Origin: Mycosarcoma maydis | Taxonomy: Eukaryota; Basidiomycota; Ustilaginomycetes; Ustilaginales | DNA: 64,000 nt | Reading direction: 5' to 3' | NCBI RefSeq assembly: GCF_000328475.2 | Contig: NC_026496.1 | Coordinates: 186,001 to 250,000, forward strand | Shown: one piece after another, positions 32,126 to 41,964 of the stretch | Position numbering within the stretch: the first letter of the stretch is position 1 | Layout of the letters: every line of letters starts with the position of its first letter | Made by a program: the position numbers and the translations under genes | Notes under the pieces: model-generated | What the model saw: only the letters and a program-made list of their open reading frames with translations | Told to the model about the DNA's origin: nothing | The model's database searches: none

Positions 32126-33655
32126 TTAGGAGATGTCGAGGGGGAGCTGGGGTGATTGTGGGATGTATGGGTGGTTGAAGCTGAGATGCTCGCCAGTATG
32201 GACTGTGCGGCTTGTGAAGAAAGCTAGCAGGGGACGCGTGATGGAGGTGTCGTCGGTGTATACGGGGACTTGGTAGACGTTGGGATTGGGCGAGCGCGTG
32301 AAGAAGCGCGTGTGGTTGGCCCAGAGCGCCGAGTCTATGCTAAGGTCGGGCGCTTGTGAACGGTATGCGTTGTACATTGTTCGTGCTGCGGCCTGTTCGG
32401 CTGGTGTCAACGAGAGGAATGGTGGGATCAAGCCGTGTTGATCGCGCGTCGAGTGTGTGCAAGCTGAAGTGCTAGCATGTGCCGAGCCAGAGGCGTCGTT
32501 CGACGCATCGACGTGCGCATCTCTCTGCACCCGGTATGCCTGATACGCCTCGACGTGATCTACCATCTTGGTGACGAGCTCCACCAGCATGCGCCTCCCC
32601 GCTGCGGTACGACGATACAAGGCCAACTCGTTGCGCCGAGCCAGATGCGTTTCGACCATCTGACGAATCACATGCACCTTGATCACGTGCTCGTCGAGCG
32701 GCTGCAGATACGTGGAGCGCAACTTGGCTTGGTACACGGATGCTCGTCTGTCGGCTTCGGCTCGGTCCATCAACTCTCCCCCCACTGTCCCCACAAATGT
32801 ACCTGCGCGCAGATCCTCCAGTGCCGTGATCCCCCAGCGATTCGGTGCCATCTTGCAGAAGGCAAGACGTGCTTTCTTGCCCTTCTGCACTACACGGTTG
32901 TGGCAGTGCGACGAGCACGAGCACCACTTGTTGCATTCGAAGATCGGCGTACCACGTGCAATGCCGCTCTTCAGGTGGCCTTGGCTGTCATACATGAATT
33001 CGCGACGTGTCGTAGATGCAGGAGTGGGGTGTGCATCAGCGTGCGCGGTGGCAGAAGCCATCATGAGGTGGTACTGCGACTTGCTGTACGGATAGCAATC
33101 TGCGGCTCTTTGCAGACACGCGCATGTGAGCGGATCGCAAACATCGTCTTGACACTCGCAGCCGTAATTCACGCCGAGCTCGTCGGTTACGCCGTGGTCC
33201 GAGATGGGTCTGATCGGCGAAGCCATCTCGTTGATCGACGCGATCGATGGGTCGCACACGTACCTGTCTAGCCAGATAAAGTTCCAGGGCGGGATGACAT
33301 CGCCGAGAGAGGTGGCGTGCGAGTTGTGGATTTCGAGGCCGTGCATGCCAATCTCGCACTCGTGCACCCATGCGTGGAAGTAGTCGAGCAGCCGACATGC
33401 TTCGTGGTGCGCATAGTAGCGCCGAGCGTTCGTGTTGAGCGCCATCTGCAGCGCTTGGCCCGTATCCACCGAGCGCACGCGCTCCGCATATCGCGCGTCC
33501 GAGCGCAGCCGCGAGAGCGCCTTGATTTCTTGGCTGGCAAGCATCTCGGCTTCCTCGTCCCTGTTCTCCCTGTCGGTCCCCTCCTCGTCGCGCCGTAAAC
33601 TGGCCGCGCCCATGCTCGACATAGACGCCACACCTGCAGCTGTGGGCGATCCCAT
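32126..33655 (-). CDS. Pre-SET/SET protein (Clr4/SUV39-like) with degenerate active site
   Basis: At least 509 residues are encoded. The open frame runs up to 33730, but the codon there is GTG. The first in-frame ATG is at 33655. A possible acceptor (CTGTCAG) with a CTGAC branch site lies just upstream of 33730, so an unseen upstream coding exon is possible. The pre-SET region has the zinc-cluster cysteines CECQDDVC, TCAC, then CNKWCSCSSHC. The SET domain starts WGITALEDLRAGTFVG, holds an insertion of about 100 residues, and ends near PLLAFFTSRTVHTGEHLSF. In H3K9 methyltransferases the site reads RFxNHSCxPN. Here it reads RFFTRSPNPN (TRSP at 453-456), and the cysteines of the post-SET domain are absent. 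Methyltransferase activity is doubtful, though the fold is clear. Confidence 0.8.
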   Translation of the reverse strand: MGSPTAAGVASMSSMGAASLRRDEEGTDRENRDEEAEMLASQEIKALSRLRSDARYAERVRSVDTGQALQMALNTNARRYYAHHEACRLLDYFHAWVHECEIGMHGLEIHNSHATSLGDVIPPWNFIWLDRYVCDPSIASINEMASPIRPISDHGVTDELGVNYGCECQDDVCDPLTCACLQRAADCYPYSKSQYHLMMASATAHADAHPTPASTTRREFMYDSQGHLKSGIARGTPIFECNKWCSCSSHCHNRVVQKGKKARLAFCKMAPNRWGITALEDLRAGTFVGTVGGELMDRAEADRRASVYQAKLRSTYLQPLDEHVIKVHVIRQMVETHLARRNELALYRRTAAGRRMLVELVTKMVDHVEAYQAYRVQRDAHVDASNDASGSAHASTSACTHSTRDQHGLIPPFLSLTPAEQAAARTMYNAYRSQAPDLSIDSALWANHTRFFTRSPNPNVYQVPVYTDDTSITRPLLAFFTSRTVHTGEHLSFNHPYIPQSPQLPLDIS

Positions 33656-34855
33656 ACCGAACCAGCTATCCTGACCAGCTCTTTCAAAAGCGCTCAGTAG
33701 CCTCGCGCTTGCCCGACGCAAGCGCAACACAGCTGACAGCCCGAGCGCTTAAATCAAAGTCAGAGATCGAGATGGACGAGCGCGTCTTTACGCTAGCGCC
33801 TGACCCGCGCACGCCGGGCTGGCAAGGGTGAAGCTCAGAAGAGCGCAACAAAGACGCAAGACCACTCGAGCGCGCTCCACGAAAGTGGGTCTGCGAGTGT
33901 TACAAGCAGACCCGAGTTACCCTTTCGAGCTTTCGAGGCGAAGCACGCCATCCAAAGTCGTCTGCAAGACGCGCTTTGCAATGAGACGCCGCTCGACTCG
34001 AATCACAACTGATCTCAAGCTTGCATGGAATCGCAATCGTGCAGAGAGAGTCGCGCGTTGTTGCACAGCAACGCTTGGAGGCCAGATTCGCTTGCAGTTG
34101 CAGTTGCGCTGCGCTCCGCCTCGCTGTCCAGAACCAAGAGCAAGACGAGCAGGGGAGATCCAGATGCAGATGGACGATCGTGCGGTTATCAAGCGTCGCA
34201 ATCAAGCGTCAAGTCGCAAGTCGCAAGTCGTCAGTCTGTGAGTGTTGGTCTGTGTTGTTCTTGCTCTACAACGCACCGTTCAGAGACGCAGCGCAGCAAC
34301 GCAGCAGCGTGGTGATTCACGATTGGGTTTCGCATAGTTTATCGCGCCGATCGCGCATATCGGGCTGCTGATAGAAATCAACAATTTTCCACATAAATCG
34401 CGAGTGTGGGGGAGGAAAGTTGGAGACGGGAGATGATTCAAGTCAAAGACACGGCAGAGTCGTGAGTTATGGTGCATGTGCAGCTGTCAAATTCCGCATC
34501 GGCGAATATCGCGCCATGACGTTGCTTACGTTTGGGATCAAACCACGCATGCGAAGCGCGCTTTGCTAATCACGAATCCACTTGGCTTTGTTGGTCAAGG
34601 TCGTGTTGCCCTACCCCGCGGTCGTGCCTGCCTGCTTGCCTGCCTACTGGGTAGAACGAGGTCGACCCTGCTCATCGAGATGCGTTGACACTACAGTCGT
34701 CAAGTCAGCTGCTGGCTGCTCAGGAATGCTGACATGCGAGAATCTGTTACCGTGCTGTGTTCCTACCTTCCACCAACCCACCATCCCACCATCCCGCCAT
34801 CCCACCATTATCAACCTCCTGCTGCGACCTCAACACACCACAGCGGATTGCAGCC
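33656..34855. other. Divergent promoter region
   Basis: This spacer lies between the SET gene and the FAD-oxidoreductase gene. It has TGCC repeats (about 34626-34650) and a short CCATCCCA tandem (34777-34809) just before the oxidoreductase ATG. No gene is supported. The first 75 bases, 33656-33730, are open in frame with the SET gene and may be coding. Confidence 0.5.
34777..34809. repeat. Short CCATCCCA-type tandem
   Basis: About four copies of an 8-bp CCATCCCA/CCATCCCG unit lie in the leader of the following gene. Confidence 0.7.
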
Positions 34856-36592
34856 ATGTCGTCCACCACGAATGGCAACGCCAGCCATGCGAGTCAAAAG
34901 AAGCGTGTCATCGTCGTCGGTGGCGGTGCCTCTGGCATGTCGGCCTGCCACGCGTTTTCGCTCTCGCCGCACGAATTCGAGGTGACGCTGTACGACAAGC
35001 AATGCTCTCTTGGCGGCTCAGCCACGTCGTACCAGCTGCCTGACCCTGCCAAGTACGGAGCCCAGTACATCAATGACGGTGTGCAAGGAGCATCGCCCGT
35101 GTTCCACAACACGTTCAAGGTGTTTGAACACGTTCTGGGATTCAAAGCACAAGAAGTGGGGATGCAAATCTCGTTCGGCAAAGGCAAGCCGACATTTTGG
35201 AGCAACGTGTTTCCGTCGGAGCTCGTAGAAAAGTATGCGCAAGATATCAAGAAATTCGGGAGCACGCTCAAGACGATCAAACGGTTTGAAGTGGTGTTCG
35301 CGGTGATTCCGGTGCACAGGATGCTCAAGATCTTTGGGTTTTCCGACGAGTTTGGCGAGCGCATGGTGTACCCGCTCGTGGCACTCTTCTTTGGTACAGG
35401 CAACGATACCAAGCATATCTCGTCGGCGATCCTGGAGCGAGTGTTTTTGGATCCGAGCATGCGCCTATTTGAGTTCTCCGACGACAGTCTGCTGGCAAGT
35501 GTACCGACGATGATGGCCTTTCCCGAGTTGGCACGCGTCTATGCGGCTTGGGAGGACGAAATCTGCAAGAACGCCAACGTGCGTGTCGAGACGAGTCGCG
35601 AAGTGTGTGGAATTCAGCGAAACACACGCGAGGCACGCGAGCGCGGGGGAAACATTCTCGTCACCTCGCGTCGCGTCGACCAGCACGGCAAGCGTCTCAC
35701 CACGGCTGATGAGCAGGAGCGCATCGAAGTGTTTGACGAACTCGTCCTTGCGTGCGATGCCGAGACCTCGCTCAAGCTGCTCTCGAAGAGCGCTTCGTGG
35801 AAAGAGCGCCGAATCCTTGGCTCGGTTGTGTATCGCTGGGACATGACTACTACGCACAACGACTACGAGTATATGTGCAAGCATTACCAGATGACGTACG
35901 ATGCAAAGCACAAGGCCAAGAATCGCGATGATGCCAAGTCCAGGAAAGCTTTTGAGTTTGCCCAGAACCACTGGAAGCCTCTGTACTTGATCAAGATGTA
36001 CGAGCATGATCGAGCGTTGATCGAGATGTCGTTTGACCTGACCAACTACCAGCCGCAATTCTCGGGTGTTGCACCTACGGGTCCACGAGACAAACATGTA
36101 CGCTCTCCCTCTTGCGCCCCGCCACGCGAGCGTCAAGGAGCTCATGGCAAACAAGCCGATTCGCAAGAATCCCACCTTTCGCCCCTCTCCGACGATGCGA
36201 CTCAGCACAAAGAGGCGTGTCTACAAGACCACGTTTTCCAAACCATTTTCCTCAACAAGCAGCTCTCGTCGAAATGGACGCACCACGAAATCAGCAAGCC
36301 GAAAATCATCCTGGAAAAGTGGTGGAAGCAACAGTCGCATCGATCGACGCACTACGCATACGTCGTCCCCTGGCTGTGGCTCATCAACGGTGCCAACCAC
36401 ACAAACTACTGCGGCGGTTGGACGCTCGTCAACATGCACGAGGTCGCCATTGTCAGTGGCTACGCCGCCGCCGTAGCGCTCGGAGCAAAATACCCGTTCG
36501 AGCAAGACAAGCTGTGTGCAAGGCTCTTCCACCTCTACAATGCGCTCGCGCACCTCAGCTTCAAGAACGTCAAGAAAGCGTTGAGCGCTTGA
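34856..36592 (+). CDS. FAD-dependent amine-oxidase-type oxidoreductase
   Basis: This gene encodes 578 residues. The ATG at 34856 is chosen because the FAD-binding fold follows at residue 18 (KRVIVVGGGASGM, a GxGxxG-type Rossmann motif) and the acidic end of the second strand is seen (EVTLYDKQ). The upstream 33 codons of open frame are non-coding-like. A NAD(P)-binding Rossmann segment and a conserved C-terminal stretch (NYCGGWTLVNMHEVAIVSGY) fit the flavin amine oxidase / phytoene-desaturase-like superfamily. The substrate cannot be told. The stretch from 36098 to 36205 encodes a Pro/Ser/Gln-rich insert bounded by GTACGC and CTCAG. It may be a 108-nt in-frame intron, which would shorten the protein to 542 residues. 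Confidence 0.8.
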   Translation: MSSTTNGNASHASQKKRVIVVGGGASGMSACHAFSLSPHEFEVTLYDKQCSLGGSATSYQLPDPAKYGAQYINDGVQGASPVFHNTFKVFEHVLGFKAQEVGMQISFGKGKPTFWSNVFPSELVEKYAQDIKKFGSTLKTIKRFEVVFAVIPVHRMLKIFGFSDEFGERMVYPLVALFFGTGNDTKHISSAILERVFLDPSMRLFEFSDDSLLASVPTMMAFPELARVYAAWEDEICKNANVRVETSREVCGIQRNTREARERGGNILVTSRRVDQHGKRLTTADEQERIEVFDELVLACDAETSLKLLSKSASWKERRILGSVVYRWDMTTTHNDYEYMCKHYQMTYDAKHKAKNRDDAKSRKAFEFAQNHWKPLYLIKMYEHDRALIEMSFDLTNYQPQFSGVAPTGPRDKHVRSPSCAPPRERQGAHGKQADSQESHLSPLSDDATQHKEACLQDHVFQTIFLNKQLSSKWTHHEISKPKIILEKWWKQQSHRSTHYAYVVPWLWLINGANHTNYCGGWTLVNMHEVAIVSGYAAAVALGAKYPFEQDKLCARLFHLYNALAHLSFKNVKKALSA

Positions 36593-36717
36593 TTGTCGTG
36601 GACAAGTCGTATTTGTTTCTAGAGCATACACGCATACACACTCGTGACAGATCAACGCAATGCACGTCGTTTAGGTATCCGTGATTTGCGTGTGCGTGGG
36701 TGCAGGCAGTGAGACGA

Positions 36718-37751
36718 TTATTGAATCTTGTCGCGACTGCGCCGCCGAGCGGATGCAAGCAACGTGTCGAGCCACGGTCTGAGCGCGCACCATGCGAACA
36801 GTGCCATAGATAGCAGCAGCCAGACGGTTGTGAGCGCCGATGCAGGAATCGCGCCCAGGTACAGCCTCTGCAGCGTTATGTGGATAGGAAGCGACGTGTG
36901 CACACCGTCTCCGGCCGCCGCTAGCGCGCCAAACACGGCCTCGGCGAGCTGCAAATGCGCCGGTTTGCAGACGTTGTTGGCGTCAGGAATGCGTATGCCC
37001 GTAGACCGCACCACAAGATGCACGTACGCTTTGGTGCAGGGAAACCGAGCCACGTTGCTCGCATCTGCATTCCAGTCGATCGTGTCGCTAGCCAAGATTT
37101 CTTTTGGCGTCACAGAAGATTGCGACTGCGAGAAGACCACCGTGTCGTCCATGCTTGCGGTGCTCGAGATACTTGCGGTGCTTCTAGGCGCAGCTGTCTG
37201 GCGTGGTACAATTGACGAGATCACCGCGTAATTTGGCACCTCGGTCCTCATCTTGCCTACATCCACGCCACCCACCGGCCGAGCATCCACCAACTGCGCT
37301 TCCCACTCCACGCCACCCATCGCTAACACTTGCTCCGGACCCATCAGCTGCATTTCTACCTCCAACGCCAGATGCGCGGCTACCGAGCTACGCACTGTAA
37401 ACCTTTTCGTCAATGTCCACGCTACACGATCAATATTCTCCCGTACCCACCTATCGCGCGCGCTCAGCTGCGTGTACAGCCTCGCTTGATGCGGTGTCGG
37501 CAGTGTAAACGATTGCGCATCTGATAGGTCGAGCACTAGCCATGCGCCGGTTTTCGAGTCATTCAGCTTCACCCATGCGTCATCGCGCGAATCAAGCGGC
37601 ACGATGCTGAAGACCGACGGTGTTATTGTTGGCCGCAGTACTGGCCTGTAGCAGGGCAAAGACAACTGATGCGTCAGCTCCAAACTGTTCACCTACACCA
37701 TTTAAGCACTTTTTTATCTTCGAGGCGACCACAATCGAGCAATGCCACCAT
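36718..37751 (-). CDS. Single-pass membrane protein of unknown function
   Basis: The proposed model has two exons, 37751-37693 and 37645-36718, with a 47-nt intron (donor GTGAAC, acceptor GCTACAG, possible GCTGAC branch). It gives 328 residues from the ATG at 37751. The open frame by itself would start at a GTG (37692), which is exactly the donor, so a spliced start is needed. The phase across the junction is correct. The protein has a long soluble part, then one strong membrane helix near the end (ALTTVWLLLSMALFAWCAL) and a short basic tail (ARRRSRDK), a type I-like topology with no clear signal peptide. I do not recognise the family. The start is tentative. It lies about 95 bp behind the FMO gene on the same strand. 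Confidence 0.55.
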
Positions 37752-37845
37752 CTCAAAGAACCAAATGAGATTTCATCAACACCGATCGTGATCGCCGGTT
37801 CGCAAAGGTAAGAGAAACTCTGAAGCACTGAGATCCAGCACAAAC

Positions 37846-39990
37846 TCACCAAGTGGACGAAAGCTGATCCGCAGCCTTAGCCGCCAAATGACCGTACTCG
37901 TCCGCGCGACAGAGCAAGGGCCCAAAATTCCGAATCTCGGTGTTAGCTTGCACGCCTGTGCCTGCTACTGCTAGGAGCGCAGTCAAGAGAGCAAAGAAGC
38001 GCAGCATTCTGCCTCTTGGCTGGGCTTGTGCTTTGTTTGTGGGTTGCTTGTCGATTGCAACGCGTGTGGTGGGCGAGAGCGGTTCAAAATCGCTCTGGAA
38101 ACGACGTGATTTGGACCAGGGAGGTTGATGCTCTTGGGAGCCAGTCATGAAAGGCCGGCTGACTGCCGCCACGACATTGTAGATCTTTTCGAGGACGAGA
38201 GCGGCAAGATTGATCCAGGCATAGAAGATCATGGGGATGAGACCCATCATGAGGTTTCCTAGCCAACCTCGGCGAAGGATGGTGTCGTAGATTTCGGTCT
38301 CAACGATGCGTTTAGCGTCTGGGTGTCGATAAGGACCCAACAAACGGTAAAAAGTAGGGAAAGCAGCACCGAAGCAGTAGATCAGTGTCACCTTGGGGCC
38401 GTACGTCCAGAGCAGCTGACCAAGAGGCGGCGCGGTGCCCATGTCGCGTGCCAATGTCGAGACGTAGGACGAGTAGTCGACGCCATACTTGATTCGTGCA
38501 TTCTCTCTGACGAGCAAATAGTAGTGAGGGGTGGAAAGCGGAGGTGGAATGCGATCACGCAAGATGAGCGTCCATAGTTGCGCCTGCATCTCGGCGATGG
38601 GCGGAATAGCGCCGACACCAGGACGCACAAAGCCGATAAAGGCCACGCTCGGGTCGTCTGGGTCGAAGACGTCTCTGCAACGAAGCGTGGCGGGGACGGG
38701 GTATTGTTTGGACAAAAAGTCGAATTGCTGGGTGTAGCCTGTTGCGTAGACGACGACGTCAGGTTGGATGGTTCGGTTGCGCATGCGCAGATCTTCTTTG
38801 CGGCCGTTACGGACAAATTGGACGGTGCCATCGTGGTTGACGCGTGCTGGGAAGGGAGCCAGATCGACTGAAACCTCTTCGGGCTTTACCGAGGGTGGAT
38901 CGAGGTAGGTAGTAATGCGCTCGAGGAAGCGATTGCGACTCTTCCAGCCACGGTTGATGTAAGGCATGGCTTTGCTGCTCTTGTTGAGGAAAGTGTAAGC
39001 TCGACCAAGTCGATGCGGTTCCAACTCACCGACCCACTGATTGCAGCCGGCTTGGGTGCCGGTAAGACACCAGAGGAGACGTTTGATGACAAAGTCGGAT
39101 AGAAACCAGCGCAGATGAGCAGCAGCAACCCAAGGGTGGACGTAGGCTGTCTCGAAGAGATTGGTGATGAGGCCGTCAATGGGCAGATTACCGTTAAATA
39201 CGTTGCCAAAGACAACAAAGTCAGAAAGTACAGCTGGAAAGAGCAGGAAGCCAGACCTTGTGCAGAGAACGACCTGTTTTGCACCTGCTTTGACCGCTTC
39301 GTACGCCATGTCCATACCGGTTTCGCCTGTGCCTAGAATCATGACACGCTTACCACGATAAAGGGAGCGATCCTTGTACTGGGACGAGTGAAGCGTGATG
39401 ATCTCGGACGCATTGGCTGCATGGTGAATGGGTTCAGGGATACGAGAAGCAGTGATCTCGGATGATCCCATAGGATTTGTGATGACCTGGTCGCCGGGGA
39501 TGGTGGGGGGCAGACCAGGGATGTTGGGCAAAGCTGGCGTCACATGGAGACCAGAGCATACGCAAAGGTGGGTGAAAACTTGAGATTTATCGGCTGCACC
39601 GTTTTCGTCGTCGTGCAGAGAGCGATAGCGCAAGAGATGACCGCCGTCCACCTTGACCGACATGATGACCTTTGTGTTCATTTGAAAGTGACATCGTTGC
39701 CTGAGCTTGAAATGGGTGGTGTAGTCCTCGAGGTAGCGGACATATTCGTCGAGGGTAAGGTGGTCGTTGTGTTTGAGAGGCAGACGAAAGTCAGAGTAGG
39801 ATGTGAGCTGTTTCGATGACACGAGGGTCGCGTTCGAATAGGAACGGTAGCGAAAAGTGCCGCCAATGTCAGCCTCTGCTTCAAAGATGGTGATGGAAGG
39901 GTTGAAGTTTGGATCTGTATCGGAAGCTTCGAGCAGTGTCTTGGCCGTGACAAGAGCGCTTGGCCCAGCGCCAATGATGGCGACCTTCAT
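37846..39990 (-). CDS. Flavin-containing monooxygenase (FMO-like)
   Basis: This gene encodes 714 residues with an ATG at 39990. The N-terminus MKVAIIGAGPSALVTAKTL is the FAD site, and the second-strand acid follows (ITIFEAEADIGG). A second dinucleotide fold (RVMILGTGETGMD) binds NADPH. YATGYTQQ is the FATGY-type motif. The HSSQYK piece of the FMO signature is kept, but the usual F-x-G before it is not. FMO-type enzymes oxygenate N or S atoms of soft nucleophiles, and the substrate here is unknown. The C-terminal 130 residues extend beyond the usual FMO core and carry two hydrophobic segments (LMMGLIPMIFYAWINLAALV and LRFFALLTALLAVAG), so the protein is probably membrane-anchored. Confidence 0.85.
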   Translation of the reverse strand: MKVAIIGAGPSALVTAKTLLEASDTDPNFNPSITIFEAEADIGGTFRYRSYSNATLVSSKQLTSYSDFRLPLKHNDHLTLDEYVRYLEDYTTHFKLRQRCHFQMNTKVIMSVKVDGGHLLRYRSLHDDENGAADKSQVFTHLCVCSGLHVTPALPNIPGLPPTIPGDQVITNPMGSSEITASRIPEPIHHAANASEIITLHSSQYKDRSLYRGKRVMILGTGETGMDMAYEAVKAGAKQVVLCTRSGFLLFPAVLSDFVVFGNVFNGNLPIDGLITNLFETAYVHPWVAAAHLRWFLSDFVIKRLLWCLTGTQAGCNQWVGELEPHRLGRAYTFLNKSSKAMPYINRGWKSRNRFLERITTYLDPPSVKPEEVSVDLAPFPARVNHDGTVQFVRNGRKEDLRMRNRTIQPDVVVYATGYTQQFDFLSKQYPVPATLRCRDVFDPDDPSVAFIGFVRPGVGAIPPIAEMQAQLWTLILRDRIPPPLSTPHYYLLVRENARIKYGVDYSSYVSTLARDMGTAPPLGQLLWTYGPKVTLIYCFGAAFPTFYRLLGPYRHPDAKRIVETEIYDTILRRGWLGNLMMGLIPMIFYAWINLAALVLEKIYNVVAAVSRPFMTGSQEHQPPWSKSRRFQSDFEPLSPTTRVAIDKQPTNKAQAQPRGRMLRFFALLTALLAVAGTGVQANTEIRNFGPLLCRADEYGHLAAKAADQLSSTW

Positions 39991-40328
39991 GGTTAAGACA
40001 AGCTAGAGCGGAGCGCAGATGCGGATGAACAGGGGGACGGGCTTAGGATGGATACAGCCGACTTGATGCGTGCAATGATGCGTGCAAGCGTGAGAAAGGG
40101 TCCAGTTGAGCGAACTTGACTTAAGTTAGCTTCACAATCCGTGATTGACGATTGGTGCGTGCAGCAAAGCACCGCAGATACTGTATAACTTAATCACGAA
40201 AAAGTTAGTCACAGTGTAGCAGCTCAATCACGGATTCACGATTGTGATTCTCGATTCGACACAAAAGTGTCAAGGGTCTCTCTCTCTCTCCACCCTCTTG
40301 CCCCGTGCCTCTATGTGACCAACCAATC

Positions 40329-40367
40329 CGTGATTCGTGATTCGTGATTCGTGATTCGTGATTCACG
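40329..40367. repeat. Heptad tandem repeat (ATTCGTG)
   Basis: About four ATTCGTG units end in ATTCACG, which forms a small inverted pair. Confidence 0.85.
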
Positions 40368-40508
40368 CACGATTCAGGATTTCCAGATTCACGATTGATA
40401 GCAAATGCGAGGAATTGTGTCGATCTCACACCTGGATGGGTTTAATGTGCAACACGAAAGCGAGGCACGAGGCGCACAGTCACGAGCCACGAGTCGTGAG
40501 CGGTGGCC

Positions 40509-40550
40509 ATTCGTGATTCGTGATTCGTGATTCGTGATTCGTGATTCACG
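40509..40550. repeat. Heptad tandem repeat (ATTCGTG), longest run
   Basis: Five ATTCGTG units are followed by one ATTCACG. Confidence 0.9.
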
Positions 40551-41916
40551 ATGATCGGCCAGAACAGCGCACGCCAGCTACGAAAAGCAACGCCAGCCCA
40601 AGCACGAAGCTCAGGCGGAGTTTGGAAGAGCATGGCTCGCTTCTAGACTTTACCGGCGGAAAAGACTGAGGGCGGCCGAAAAAGTTTTCGGTCTGAGTCG
40701 TGAGTCACGAGGGGTCTCGTCTGCCCAAGCTTGCACAGACATAACACGGCACGTTGCAACCTGCCTCAAGCTGCCATAGACGAGTTGAGCGCATGTATCA
40801 CCACCTCTCTTTCTGTCATCAAGAAAAGACAATCACGAATATGAGGATGTTATCACAGGCGAGATATCCATCGCTTTCGCGTCGGCGTTGAGCCGGTCGC
40901 TATCATCTTGACTTGACGTAAGTTAGCCAAGTCAGTACTGCACTGTACAGTACAGTCCTCTACGTGGGCTGCATCCACGACCAAGGACTCAACAACGTTA
41001 TAGGGTTGTTAGGGTTTGCGAAGATAGCTTGAGGCCTTACCTGATAATCACCGAATACCTGATCGCAGCAGTCGTGAGTCTTGTGCAGGGCAGCACAGCG
41101 GATGCCTAGTTATAAGTTATTAATAAATATCGTGAGCCTAGCTCGGCACCAAAGGCAAAACCAAAAAAAAACAACAACAACAACAAAACGACTGACTGAT
41201 TTCGAAGACCAAAAATAACTTACAATCTCGAATTACGAATGCTGGTTATTTTGGCTTGAATTTAATAGTTCAAGACTGGCGAGTGGTTGTGCGAGTTCAG
41301 TTGTGAACTAACAAGTTAATGTGAATCCTATGAATCGTGCATCGTAAATCACGAATCGTGTAAGTTGTCGTGTATCACGAATCACGAATGTCGCCAACTA
41401 TAAGTTAGTCGCACCAACGCCCTATTTCAACTTGACAGGGAATTTTCGATTTTCGCGAGCGAGGAAAATCTAAGCCCAGGTTGGTCGCGCGGCTCTCCGT
41501 CTCTCTCCTTGCTCTCTAGCTCTTGTATGTCTCGAACTTGAATTTCATTCACTCCCTGATTGCACCTGGGCTGCTGTGTCACTGCTGTGTAACTTGGTTG
41601 TGGGTGGGCCCGCTGCATTGTAGTTGACATTGCATAGTGCTGCCGCCGCCTGGAAAGTGGGTCTGCCGCCGCCTTTGCTCGCACCTCGCAGTGGCTGAGT
41701 TGGTGTGAGTCGTAAGTCGCCTTTCTGGCGTTCTCGGCCAGTCCGCTCCGCGCTGTGCGACTGGACACGTCGTTTCGGGTTGCCCGCCTCTCGCCTCGTG
41801 GTGTGTCGTCGCTCTCGTCTGTAGCTCTGAACCCCCGCAGCCTCTGTAGCCGCTAGGTAGCGTCCTCGCCCGCGTTTCTCTTTGTCGTTGTCGTCGTTGC
41901 TCATATCGACCACTTT

Positions 41917-41963
<47 letters not shown>
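41917..41963. repeat. Compound (TC)n(AC)n microsatellite
   Basis: About twelve TC dinucleotides run directly into about ten AC dinucleotides. Confidence 0.95.
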
Positions 41964-41964
<1 letters not shown>

